From contig CM051462.1 in NCBI GenBank assembly GCA_028095005.1, forward strand, positions 86,873,846 to 86,937,845: a stretch of DNA of 64,000 nt, written 5' to 3'. Positions 10,625 to 20,990 of the stretch are shown here, one piece after another. Every line of letters starts with the position of its first letter. The first letter of the stretch is position 1. Both the position numbers and the translations under genes were made by a program. A model generated the notes under the pieces. The model ran no database searches, was not told where the DNA came from, and saw only the letters and a program-made list of their open reading frames with translations. This DNA comes from Rhynchospora pubera (Eukaryota; Streptophyta; Magnoliopsida; Poales; Cyperaceae).

Positions 10625-13600
10625 CTACATAGTCAAACCAGCAGTGTACTTGACCCCTGTACTTGGCAACCACAAGTTACCGTCGATAAATTGGGCAACG
10701 GTGAAATTCGCTACTTGACCGGTGTTATTCATGGCATGGTAGCTGGGCCACTTGACCCGGCTCGCTAGACCCGAACCAGGTCCGAAATTCATGAACTCAC
10801 CATAGAATAAGGTATCGAGTCCGAAATTTCCATTCCATTCTAGCCAACCTTCGGGCCTGACCACATTGCCGATGTATGATTGCATGATAACTGTTCTTGA
10901 ATATTCCTTCCACGGTCGACCGAGGTACGTGTAGGTCTGGTTAGGCGATGAAGTGGCCAATGCAGAAGCCAGATCCACATCAGCAGATACATTGCAAAAC
11001 TGGAAGCAAAAGCCGGTATTTTGGTTCGGGTCCTTCCGGCCCTGAGCTGTGACAGAGTTTTTCTGATCAGGGAGAGGTTTCCTTGCAAGAAGCTGGCAGT
11101 TTTGGAACACGGCAGCTGCATCGCCGAAGATAAAATCGACGGTGCCACTGATTTTGCAGTCACGGTAGAACTGGCGGAGCGCATGTGCATCGAGAGTATC
11201 TTGGTATCCCTCAAAACTGCACCGGTAGAATACAGAGAGGTCCGAGTCAGACCGAAGAGCCACTGCTTGGTGCTTCGACGGGCCGGCTGTATTTTCTACG
11301 GTCAGGTCGCGGGCTATGAAGCCCTTGCCAACCACAGCTACACGTAGACAATTTAGTAAAAGTGGCTTAGTGAATATATAATACACAATAATAGTAATAC
11401 TACTTTTAATTTTCCTGAATTATTGGTAAACAAATAAATCAAAATGGATTTCTAATAATTTTCCTGAATTAGGTTTATGCCACTATAAAAAAAAAATTAG
11501 AAAAATCTCATCACTAAATGAAAAATTATTTTTATGTCATCGCTAAATGATAAAATTGGATTTATGCCATCGAATAATTAACTTGACCATTATACTCTTT
11601 TAACTATGTCATTATAAAATAATAAAATTAGTAATATATCACTGTAACCATAAAAATAAGAAGAGTAGCGTTCCACTGCCACAGATTTTTTGTGCTACAA
11701 GTTGCCACAACTTCATATTTTATCAATATTTAAAAATTTTAAAATTCAAACACTGAATCCAAACAGTTGATCTTGTTCAATTTAACGAGCAATGTGTTTT
11801 GATATAAGTTTTATAAAAATTGGAGTCAGTTAGATACTCGATCAAGTGGTCAACAAATGAACGTATTAGAATTAATCTGTCATAATTAACTAGATTCGTT
11901 CATTTATTGACCACTTGATCGAGTATCAAAGAAGTACGCCATCAACAATGCGTTTGACCACTTGATCGAGCAATGCGTTTGATTTATTGCCACAAGTTGC
12001 CACTAGATTCGTTCATTTATTGACCACTTGATCGAGCAATGCGTTTGATTCAGCATTTGAATTTTAAAACTTTTAAATATTGATAAAATATGAAGTTGTG
12101 GCAACTTGTGGCACCAAAAATCTGTAGCAGCGGAATACTGCTCAAATAAGAAATATGTCCCAGTTTAGAAAATAAGTGATTTTACGCCATCAACAAAATA
12201 AATAAAATTTTAAATTTTAAGTTTTAAAATTTCAAAATTTAAAATCTAAAAAGTTGAAATTTCAAAATTTAAAATTCAAAATTTTGAAATGCAAAAATAG
12301 AAAATCGAAATTTTAAAATTTTAAAATTTTTTAATTTGAAAGTTCAAAAATTTTAAAATCCCAAATTCGAAAATTTAAAATTTAATTCATTTCAGTAAAT
12401 TTCTTTGTCATTTCTAAATGAGAGGGCATTTTGGACATTTTTAAAAAGTTAGAGTGGCATTTCTCTATTTTCCACCAAAAATAATGGCATAAAACTCATT
12501 TTAACCATATTATGGTGGTATAAAACTAATTTACAATTTAAGAGTGGCATATCTCTAATTATCAATTTTTCATAGTGGCATAGATCTAATTAGTCCTAAA
12601 ATATATATCATTATCTAGATGGAACACAGTGCCAACTGAACAATAACTTTATTTTTATCATATAATGTCTTCCCTGTTTAAAAATTTGTAGATGAATCCC
12701 AATTTATTGCTTTAATGTATTATACTTGCATTTACTACTGTTTTCCATGAATGAAAGAGGGCAGAGCCTTATCTTCAAAAACACTCTGCCAAATGTTTAA
12801 TGATTTATTTCTTTCATAAATCATAATGTTCCTTATTTGTTATTGTAGTTTGTTGTCTTGACACAAAGTATAGAGTTGAAGATAAATGCCTCAAATGGAC
12901 ACAAAGTAGTTATTATTGTATATTACGGCTCCCTCTTTTATTTTATTTGATTTTTTTCCTTTTCTTTTCTTTTATTTTCTTTCTGGTTCTAGAGAGTTTC
13001 CTCAAAAGGATTCTTTAGGACTCAAGGAAGTTGGGCCTACGGGCCGATTCGATTCAAAAAATAAATAAATAAATGCCTGACAAAATTATTTTCAAATCCA
13101 TTATCCATATGCATGAATAATAACTACTACATCGAAATTTGGTGGCATTAATTAGGAGACAACCAAAGCTGGGTTCCATGCCTGTATTCCTTTCATCTTA
13201 ATTAATTTAATTCCGGACAATTTGGATCATAAATTGACAACTAATATTAAAATTAATATTATGGGGGCGTTTGGATTACATAGAAATAAGAGGAATAATC
13301 TATATCTAGGAGGAAAATATTGGAAAGTGTGCAATTTTGTGAAGAGTTTGGATGATTAGGAGTAAATTTTCATCTAGAAAGATATTATTCCTCTTATTTC
13401 TAAATGATCCAAACGGCCGTATGAACTATACATGCTTGGAAACAATGCACATCTTTCAATTTATTTGAATTGTATTTTTGTAACAATTTGGAATAGACAA
13501 ACCAAATTATAATATGTATTTTAGGCAGGAGCACAATTTTTTTCAGTACAATTTATGATGGAACATTCGAACTAGAATCGCCAAAAAAAAGAACAAGAAT

Positions 13601-16600
13601 CAAGTTGAATGTGAAAGTTAATAATAATAAAAAAAAAAAGGTGAATGTGAAAAATGATGATTAGACGAGTCGGTACTGGTACCATATGTGGTCCCCACAT
13701 GTCACAGACAAATCCAGTCACATGCATTAGAAACTTTGTGTTTGGATGAGCCGAAATAAGAATGAGAAATTTCGGTATGCGTGCTTATTCTTATTCTTGT
13801 GCAACCCAAACAACACAAGAATAAAGAATTTGAGCCCTTATTCTTATACTAACAAAATTATGGTATAAGAATAAGAAATTAGAACAAGCACACATACCGA
13901 AATTCCTTATTCTTATTCCTTATTCATGGCTCATCCAAACACACCCAATTACTCTGTTTCCATTCTGAACTCTTTATTCAATTTCATTCAAAAAAAAAAA
14001 AACTCTTTATTCAATCAATCAATTAATGTATCCAATGTAAAATGCACTAGTGCTGTAGTGCAGCCTACGGGCTTCCATAAAAAAAAAAAATAAAAAATTT
14101 AAAAAAAGAAAAAAATGCACTAGCGCACTTGTGTTAAAACTTTAATTTTATACCTGGTGGCCTGGTCCCCTACATTGCTTCCTGCTATGAATTTTTTAAT
14201 GTTTTGTGCCACCGACATGCTAGGTTTCCAATTAATACAGGTACGTAAATGTTTTGATGCTTTAATTAATGCAATAAAAACGGATCACTGCGCCCCTCGT
14301 AATCTAGTTCCCATAGGTTAATGAAGAATGCTAGTATAGAAATTGCAATAATTAATACTTTTCTTTTGGAAAGCATTTGCTACCTCTTAATTCCACCGTC
14401 CCTTTCCCGTCAATAACATTATTTTATTCATTACATGATAAATTTCCCAAAGTAGAAATTTTGTTATATCACTATTTTATTCCCTTGCGTACAAATTAAG
14501 TGAACCCTTCCATTTTGTAATAGTTGGATTAGAGCATAAATACAGATGTCTCGTTTTGTAGTTACCAGCTCATGGATTCAATTGAATAGCCCAAAACAAT
14601 TTATGCCCGTCCATAAAAAATCAGACTGTCTATAATTAAATTAACTTTGATGACATTGATAGAGTTTATGATCTTGTAATTCATATAAAATAAATAAATC
14701 ATAAGTTTGAACTCACAATTTTGTAGGGAAGACATGGCGTAAGGCGGAAATCCAATCTTTGATACCAACTGTAAGTACAATAACGATTCTAGAATGCAGA
14801 ATTAACCAGGAATCGTAAAATACCTCGTGCCATCGCTAATCGAAATCGAGTGTTGAGTGGATGAAGTTGAAACATGCAAGCCATGCACGACTCCTCTTCT
14901 ATCACATCTGCTCCGTATCCAAATTGAAGAGCAGAAATCGTTAGTCATTAGGCGGAAGCGTTAGTATTGATCTTCTTTGAGTTTTCCTCAGCCATAATGA
15001 TGGTCAACAATAGCGTTTTTCTCTTTTCTTTACTGAAATTTCTTAATGGCAGAATTATGGGAAAGGGTGCCTTAAAATTTCAGATTATAGAGTATTTAAT
15101 GCTGAGGCAACTAAAGGGATCAAGTACAATGAATCTGGTCCATCAGAATTTCCATCAAATTATGATGCACCCTTTAGTTAATTATCTTAGATGAACTTGG
15201 CTCACACATTAATTATCATAGGCCACATATTAAATATTCCAACATTCTCCCACTTGGCCTATGATGAAAACATCATAATTAAGCACAAATTCAAAATTGG
15301 CCAACATCTTAAACCTTGTTCAGTTAGAAATACCAAACTAAACTAATACAATCAAAATAACTATTAATGTTATTTGACCCCCACTAATTATAGCATTGGT
15401 ATTCTTTCCAACAAATGGTTAATATAATTCATTCGATCCACTTAAGTAAATTTGCTTAAATTAAACATAATGCGCAACATAAGAAATAAGCAAATTTCAT
15501 AATTCAAAGTCAAACTCATAATTTGAAGCTTCATATCATAACTTAATACATAATTCAATACAACAAAATCATAATTAGCAACCAGACCCGTGCCGGCAAA
15601 AATGGGTGGTTATAATTTATTGAGAGAATTAGTTAACATAATTCTCAATTAATATGTTGTATTTGTATTGTCATATCTTTGACTTTGTATTTAACAACAA
15701 GATATTTAATGTCAATCCATTAGGCATATTACTTAATTTGTTGTTATTAAAAGACAAAATAGCAGTCGCGTTATTACAAAAATAAGATAAGTGACCTTAC
15801 AAAATGCCACAAAAATTCTGCTTGCATAGTGGAAGATGACATTATAAACTGCTCAGCACTCTTCCATAAAATTAATCATTATATATACAAGCACAAATAA
15901 ATAACCGAAAGTGAATTACTTATTGACTAATAAAATATCATCCACGTACAAAATGAGAATGATAAATTACTCCCACTAATCCTGAGATATATACATTGAT
16001 TTATAATATTTTCTCTAAATCCAAACTTGACCTCATCAAATTTGAGATATAATTTAGCAAAATTAGTATTTCATTATTACTACTTTTATTCGTAGTAGCA
16101 ACAAAAGGCTAATCATAATGTCTGGTCCAGTTCTAAATTACCAAGACAAATCTCCGTTCATTCTTTCCAAGTTGGAAAAATTAGTTTTATTCAATGTTGT
16201 TAAATTCAGGATAAATAAGGTGGTTAATAGTCGACTAATATTCACATAGCAAAATAAAATTAAACTGAAATGAATAATAAAAACGCCAAATAATATTTCA
16301 GTTTTAACATAAAGTTCTTCACATTTTCAATTTATATCATCGTTGGACAGAAATAAATTGAAGTTTATGAGACAATTCTATTTAATAAACTAAAATGTCA
16401 ATTAAAGTTGTTCAAATTGACATCCTTAATATTTATTAAATATAAACATCATAGTGATATGTAAACTAAAATATCACAAATAACATAATATAAATAAACA
16501 ACTATGAGGAATGATACTTAATTAAACTGAAATTAATATTTAAAAATTTCAATTTTGACAAAATAGTTGTTCCATGAAATCAATTTGCATCACCGTTGGG

Positions 16601-19600
16601 CAGAAACAAATTGAATTAATAATAATAAAATTCCACTTAATAAACTACAATGACAATTAAAGTTGTTAAAATTGACAATCATAATTTATTAAATGTAAAG
16701 CTTTATTGTGATATATATAAATAAAATATCACACACTTTCTTTTAATAAAATGATAATTACAATTAAAGTTATTAAAATTGATAATGACCAAATTATTAA
16801 ATACTTTCTATCAATCCAAATAAATACTTTCTCACAAATAAATACTTTCTGGAAAGGACTGCGAAAGAACTATAACCAAGAAAAATTTCATATCAATCCA
16901 AATTACAGAGTGAGAGAAATTCGTCCCGCATCCAGAAGGGTCAGAATTTTCAGAAAACAGACAGACTGACAACTACTGATTTCAACTTCAAATTCTCACT
17001 GTACGTTTACTTGATTACCAAGATATTGATCTCTATGGAAAGTAGACTCCAGGATCTTTCCAGTGCCGAAAACCTCACTCAAGACAACAACAACATGTTC
17101 CGGGGTCATAACAACATAAAATGTCAAATTCCAGAAATTTCGGATAGTCTGAACACCCTCTGATAAAATGGCCAAAACTTTCTCTATAGTGAACCGTTTT
17201 GCGAGTTCTTGGACATTCTGGAAACTAGACTTAAAGATCTTTCCAGAAAATCAGATCTCGTCCAAAACAAGTTTATATATCGAAATATACAGCCCTCGAA
17301 AATCAGACTAACACCGGTAAGTCATCTTGTTGTTAGAAGAAAAATTAAGGATAATGTTATTGTCATACAACACATCAATACAAGAGCTATGTTAGCTGAT
17401 TCTCTAACAAAGGCACTACCACCTACTCTTTTCAAAGAGCATGTAGCCGGCATGGGTTTGGTTAGTGACTTGTGATGTTGTAATGAACAATAATGTATTT
17501 ATTAAGTTATGAAAATGATAGAGTTTATGATCTTGTAATTCATATAAAATAAATAAATCATAAGTTTGAACTCACAATTTTGTAGGGAAGACATGGCGTA
17601 AGGCGGAAATCCAATCTTTGATACCAACTGTAAGTACAATAACGATTCTAGAATGCAGAATTAACCAGGAATCGTAAAATACCTCGTGCCATCGCTAATC
17701 GAAATCGAGTGTTGAGTGGATGAAGTTGAAACCTGCAAGCCATGCACGACTCCTCTTCTATCACATCTGCTCCGTATCCAAATTGAAGAGCAGAAATCGT
17801 TAGTCATTAGGCGGAAGCGTTAGTATTGATCTTCTTTGAGTTTTCCTCAGCCATAATGATGGTCAACAATAGCGTTTTTCTCTTTTCTTTACTGAAATTT
17901 CTTAATGGCAGAATTATGGGAAAGGGTGCCTTAAAATTTCAGATTATAGAGTATTTAATGCTGAGGCAACTAAAGGGATCAAGTACAATGAATCTGGTCC
18001 ATCAGAATTTCCATCAAATTATGATGCACCCTTTAGTTAATTATCTTAGATGAACTTGGCTCACACATTAATTATCATAGGCCACATATTAAATATTCCA
18101 ACAGACATACCATGAAGGTAGGAAGAAATATATATATATATATTAACATAATACTTAAGAGTACGTCTGGGCAATTCAAGAAGTTTGTATAATTAATTGG
18201 AGAGGAGACCAACTCAATTTAGGTCACTTTCTACAGTCAGTACTTTACTAAGTTTTATTTCTACTTTTGTCCTTGGGGACAAGAATAATAAAATTACGTA
18301 CCACTGTACCAGTGAAGTAATAATATCATTAATCACGAATACCTAATTTAGTACCATAAAAGCTTAATTATTTTCTGAGTCAATACCAGATGTCAACGCA
18401 ACACTTTGCGTTGCCAAATCCTATGAAATAGTGTTTAGTGTACTAATTAGGATAGGGTCAGGGGTATTTAATTTATAAACAAACAACTGAGATATGTTTA
18501 CCAGTGATCCTGTTCAAAGAGACGTTTAGCTAAGACTAACTTATGACTTAAAATCAACTCCACTAGTAATGACAAATACAGAGGAGAAAAGTTTGATAAC
18601 AAACTTCGGATATATAGGAACTTAATAATTATTAAATTAATCAAAAATCAGGATTTTCTGAAAGAGTACTTTATAATAGCTAGCAGTGACGTCATAATGG
18701 TCCTGTAATTATATATGGAAGGAAAAAATCATGTACTCTAATTAAAGAAAACATACTATATATATGTTTGTCAATAGACGACACAAGATAGCTCACACAT
18801 TAATCTAAAATCAACTCTTTCAACCAAATATGTACTAAACCGTACAAGTTATAACAAAACAAGTAATTAAGCAACCACCAAAATAAAGCGTACTACAATT
18901 GCAAGGAATGAAGTAATGAATTAATAAGAGTTGATAGCGAATTTAATTTTAAAGAAAATAAATAGAAATACTTACCTAGTGTGGCGCTCCGGTAGGTTGT
19001 CCACCCATCGATGAAATTTCGGTCGCCTGAGATGACGGTAACACCCATACCATCTCCAACCAGCATCACATTCCACTTCTTCTTCTTCACCTCCACATTC
19101 TCCTTGTACACCCCTTTCTTTATGTGTATCACATACCGCTTCTCGCTCATGTCGGGAACAGCATTTACCGCTTCGTTTATCTGTCATTTTCCAAATCCAC
19201 ATGATCATCGATCAGCATCAATTTGGTGTTAACAGCAGTGTTAAATACTATTAGAAATTGTAATAGAGTACTAATCATAGTGATGACTGATGACAACGGA
19301 TATACCACTTACAAACACGTAAAAGAGAATTAATTAAATATTGGCACAATAGCGTGCAGTACGCGATAATTCACATATTTCTATTACTAGATGTTCACTT
19401 TTGCTGTTAATTTAAATTGACAAATAATTTTTGTTCCGACTGTTCTGTACCGTTTTGTAATTCCCGGTCCCGTCTTGCGCCACGACTGCATCAGCTACAA
19501 TGCCCTGTGGTGCAGCCTGTAACAACTTCCTTTCTTTCGACTTGATCCATGTCGGGAACCCCTCGACAAGCCTCCTGCCCCCTTTACCACCATTCGATCC

Positions 19601-20233
19601 AGTGGCAACCGCCACCTCTGAAAGGCTGTCTGCCACAAGTGAAGTGACGGTTTCAAGACCGGTAGCAATCAAAGAACCGAGCATTGAGTCGGTGGCATCC
19701 AGGCCTTCTTTGCATGTGTCTTGGTTGCTCAATGCAGCACTGAGCCATGACTTAAGGTCAGACCGGCGGTTCCCGGTACCAGAGAAAGAGGTAGTGGTTG
19801 CCTGAGAGGAAGAGAGGGACCATGACAGCTCATCTGACGAGAGGTCGAGGAGGTCAAGACAGTCCGACACAGCTGATGACATGCGGAGGTCGTCGCCCAG
19901 TACACCAGAGAAGCTTGAAACTATAGAGACTACCTGTGCATATGATGCGTTTTGTAAAACAAAATAATGTAACAAAACAAAAAGACTACTTATGCTGTGC
20001 ATTATGATATTTATTTTTTCAGAAAATGCGTTATGATTGTATAATTATGCCCTTTGGATCTCATCAAGGGTGGAGCGGAGAGTGCTTAGGAAACCGTCGG
20101 TAGGGATGAAGGAAGCCGCTGACTTGTCACAGCCTGATCCGTGGGATGGTTGGGAGGTGGGAAGGGAGAAAGTAATATGAGATAGGATCAAAGCTGAGAA
20201 AAGGAAAAGCAGAGGATGGGAAGGAGATGCCAT
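10625..20233 (-). CDS. PME-B: type-I pectin methylesterase split by a 7.6-kb intron
   Basis: A secreted pectinesterase with PMEI pro-domain. Exons: 20051-20233, 19451-19933, 18976-19180, 10625-11337, giving 527 residues, a normal length for the family. Exons 2 and 3 are exactly as long as those of PME-A (483 and 205 bases). Order: signal peptide (1-~28), PMEI domain (~40-190), RRLV and RKLL processing motifs, catalytic domain. Catalytic residues are Q314 (QAVALR), Q336 and D337 (GYQDTL), D358 (DFIFGD), R431 and W433 (LGRPWKEYSRT). Intron 3 (11338-18975) has a consensus GTAAGT donor and a TAG acceptor, and holds a young Copia element plus MITEs. Intron 1 appears to use a GC donor (AGG then GCATAA), unlike the GT in PME-A; a lost donor is the alternative. 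The frame is otherwise undamaged. Confidence 0.85.
11458..12597. mobile_element. Outer TIR element carrying a nested hairpin MITE
   Basis: Left end CCTGAATTAGGTTTATGCCACTATAAAA resembles, inverted, the right end near 12550-12595 (…TAGTGGCATAGATCTAATTAGTCC). Repeated 'ATGCCAT/GTGGCATA' phrases occur through both flanks. A second palindromic element (11663-12147) lies inside it. The stretch 12200-12400 is an A/T-only run of TTTAAAATTT words. Target duplication not resolved. Confidence 0.45.
11663..12147. mobile_element. Hairpin MITE (GTTCC..TGCCACA family), copy 1
   Basis: Left arm GAGTAGCGTTCCACTGCCAC and the inverted right arm GAGCAGTATTCCGCTGCTAC match over most of ~70 bases, continuing through CAAGTTGCCACAACTTCATA. 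The centre has an internal duplication of a phrase containing GACCACTTGATCGAG. The same family occurs at 30670-31105. Confidence 0.65.
13263..13420. mobile_element. MITE with GCGTTTGGAT / ATCCAAACGGCC ends
   Basis: Starts GGGGGCGTTTGGATTAC and ends GATCCAAACGGCC; the interior also folds (AAATAAGAGGAATAA against TTATTCCTCTTATTT). About 158 bases, no coding capacity. Confidence 0.65.
13735..13950. mobile_element. MITE with GTGTTTGGATGAGCC ends, copy 1
   Basis: Left GTGTTTGGATGAGCCGAAAT is inverted at the right as GGCTCATCCAAACACA. The interior holds inverted ATAAGAATAAG runs. A diverged relative lies at 24522-24720. Confidence 0.65.
14041..14115 (+). mobile_element. Small poly(A)-tailed retroposed insertion
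   Basis: A short body ending GGGCTTCCAT, then a long A-rich tail, is flanked by direct repeats AAATGCACTAG(T)GC (left) and AAATGCACTAG(C)GC (right). This is the form of a 5'-truncated SINE or LINE insertion. The class cannot be decided from so little sequence. Confidence 0.4.
14657..15244 (-). repeat. LTR-like direct repeat, left copy (3' LTR)
   Basis: 588 bases, TG...CA ends on the minus strand, almost identical to 17516-18103. A methionine-initiator-type primer-binding sequence (TGGTATCAAAG) lies inside it at 14757-14767 rather than after it. Confidence 0.85.
14757..14767 (-). other. PBS-like site embedded in the left repeat
   Basis: Minus strand TGGTATCAAAG closely matches the usual tRNA-iMet primer-binding sequence (TGGTATCAGAG). 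The bases just before it end in ...TTACA, which would be a natural LTR end. The repeat nevertheless continues another ~100 bases to the TSD. Confidence 0.6.
15245..15257 (-). other. Polypurine tract of the Copia element
   Basis: Minus strand CCAAGTGGGAGAA abuts the TGTTGG start of the left repeat, as in the relic at 4304-4316. Confidence 0.7.
15590..15975 (-). pseudogene. Broken Copia RT and RNase H/pol C-terminus, minus strand
   Basis: Minus strand reads ILILYVDDILL (RT catalytic motif) at about 15930-15965. Downstream come SSTMQAEF (RNase H 'STMEAEY' region) near 15805-15840, then IDIKYLVVKYKVKD and IQHIN near 15640-15720, and decayed 'HVAGMGL'-equivalent sequence. Stops and frameshifts interrupt it. 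Sense direction agrees with the polypurine tract and LTR orientation. Confidence 0.75.
16320..16800. repeat. Tandem noncoding repeat inside the Copia element
   Basis: Two related units (about 16330-16490 and 16575-16735) share CGTTGG(A/G)CAGAAA, AAATTGAA and CAATTAAAGTTGTT. A partial third begins near 16750. Confidence 0.55.
17290..17475 (+). pseudogene. Copia pol C-terminal fragment on the opposite strand
   Basis: Open + frame with VSHLVVRRKIKD, VIQHINTRAMLADSLTKALP and LFKEHVAGMGLVSDL, then a stop at 17473-17475. This is the very end of a Copia polyprotein, inverted relative to the RT/RNase H fragment and the LTRs of the same element, and it stops about 40 bases before the right repeat. 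Confidence 0.8.
17516..18103 (-). repeat. LTR-like direct repeat, right copy (5' LTR)
   Basis: Second copy of the 588-base repeat, with the same embedded PBS-like site at 17616-17626. On the minus strand it starts TGTTGGAATA at 18103. Confidence 0.85.
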
Positions 20234-20271
20234 GCTTGAAAGAGGTAAGTGATTGGGTTGAGCAGAGCTCA

Positions 20272-20280
20272 GTTATATAG
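20272..20280 (-). promoter_or_regulatory. TATA box of PME-B
   Basis: Minus strand CTATATAAC, roughly 40 bases upstream of the start codon (20233), in a position comparable to that of PME-A. Confidence 0.5.
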
Positions 20281-20374
20281 CTAGAGAGAGAGAAAGGAGG
20301 AAAGCGAGTGGAGGCAAGGCAAGGGAAAGAGAACTGCGTCTGCGTGCCAGCTTTCAAGTGTATGGTTCATTTTA

Positions 20375-20660
20375 GGGCTGCCGACGGTATACCGTTTACC
20401 GTGTACCGTGCACGTTCCGTCCAAACGAAACGAGTGACGAATCACATTTCAGCATACGTTTTCGAAACGGAACGGTAAACGGAATGGATTTCGGCATACC
20501 GTTGTGTGAAATACAGTGTAAAATGAGTCGTTCCGCTACGTTCCGTCCATTCCGTTACAAACGGAACGGATAACGAATCGTTCCAGTGCATACCGTTGTT
20601 GAAACGGAACGGCAAACGGAATGGCCCATTCCGTTGCCGTTTGCAACGTTAAACAGGTCT
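20375..20660. mobile_element. CpG-rich inverted-repeat patch upstream of PME-B
   Basis: Many alternating copies of ACGGAACGG / CCGTTCCGT, ATACCGTT and AACGGAATGG in both orientations give a strongly self-complementary, CpG-dense block of about 280 bases in an AT-rich setting. No coding capacity. A different CpG-rich palindromic patch is at 63325-63500. Confidence 0.55.
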
Positions 20661-20849
20661 AGTTCATTTATTGTTGAACATTGAAACAAGTTGAAAATTT
20701 CAGAGATTCGACTCGGTGTATAGTGTTGAGCTATTGATTGTATAGTGGGTTAATGGGTTATTGTTGCTTGCTTACTGCTACTGGCTAGGTTGTACTTGTG
20801 TAGTTGTGTGGAACCCTGTCCTATGCAGTGACTGCAGTGCAGTGATTAA

Positions 20850-20990
20850 TCAAGAACCGTTCGATCAATAATAGATGTTCCACGATTAAATGTTAACCGT
20901 TGAGATTAGATCGTAAATGTTAACCGTTGAGATTAGATCGGACAGAAATGTTTCATCACTGCAGAGAGTACCGCTCTATGTAGTACCGCA
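20850..20990. repeat. Tandem/inverted repeat with AACCGTTGAGATTAGATC
   Basis: The phrase AAATGTTAACCGTTGAGATT is present twice in tandem (about 20887 and 20914). Outer ends (CACTGCAGTGC..., ...ATCACTGCAGAG) are partly inverted. It shares the AACCGTTGAGATTAGATCGG core with the MITEs at 10199, 45586 and 60863. Confidence 0.5.

Larger units (their letters stand above)
14657..18103 (-). mobile_element. Young, chimeric non-autonomous Copia element in PME-B intron 3
   Basis: Two direct repeats of 588 bases (14657-15244, 17516-18103) bound a 2.27-kb interior and are flanked by the 5-base duplication GACAT (14652-14656, 18104-18108). The repeats differ at one base by eye (A/C at about 14871/17730). 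On the minus strand each begins TGTTGGAATATTTAA and ends TCTATCA. A polypurine tract (CCAAGTGGGAGAA) directly precedes the left copy, which fixes the element as minus-oriented. The interior holds a broken minus-strand RT/RNase H end at the left and a plus-strand pol end at the right, with a tandem noncoding repeat between. No complete gag or pol exists, so it needs enzymes from elsewhere. Confidence 0.85.
11338..18975 (-). other. Intron 3 of PME-B, transposon-filled
   Basis: The corresponding intron of PME-A is 279 bases (6244-6522). Here it is about 7,638 bases. Contents in order on +: nested TIR elements (11458-12597), AT-rich sequence, two MITEs (13263-13420, 13735-13950), a small poly(A)-tailed insertion (14041-14115), the Copia element (14657-18103) and AT-rich unclassified sequence (18110-18975). 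No competing gene was seen inside. Confidence 0.8.

Noticed and set aside
10625..11386. PME-B catalytic exon read as a separate 253-codon gene
   Set aside because: The leftmost part reads through an intron acceptor. Exon phases and lengths match PME-A exactly when joined to the exons at 18976-20233.
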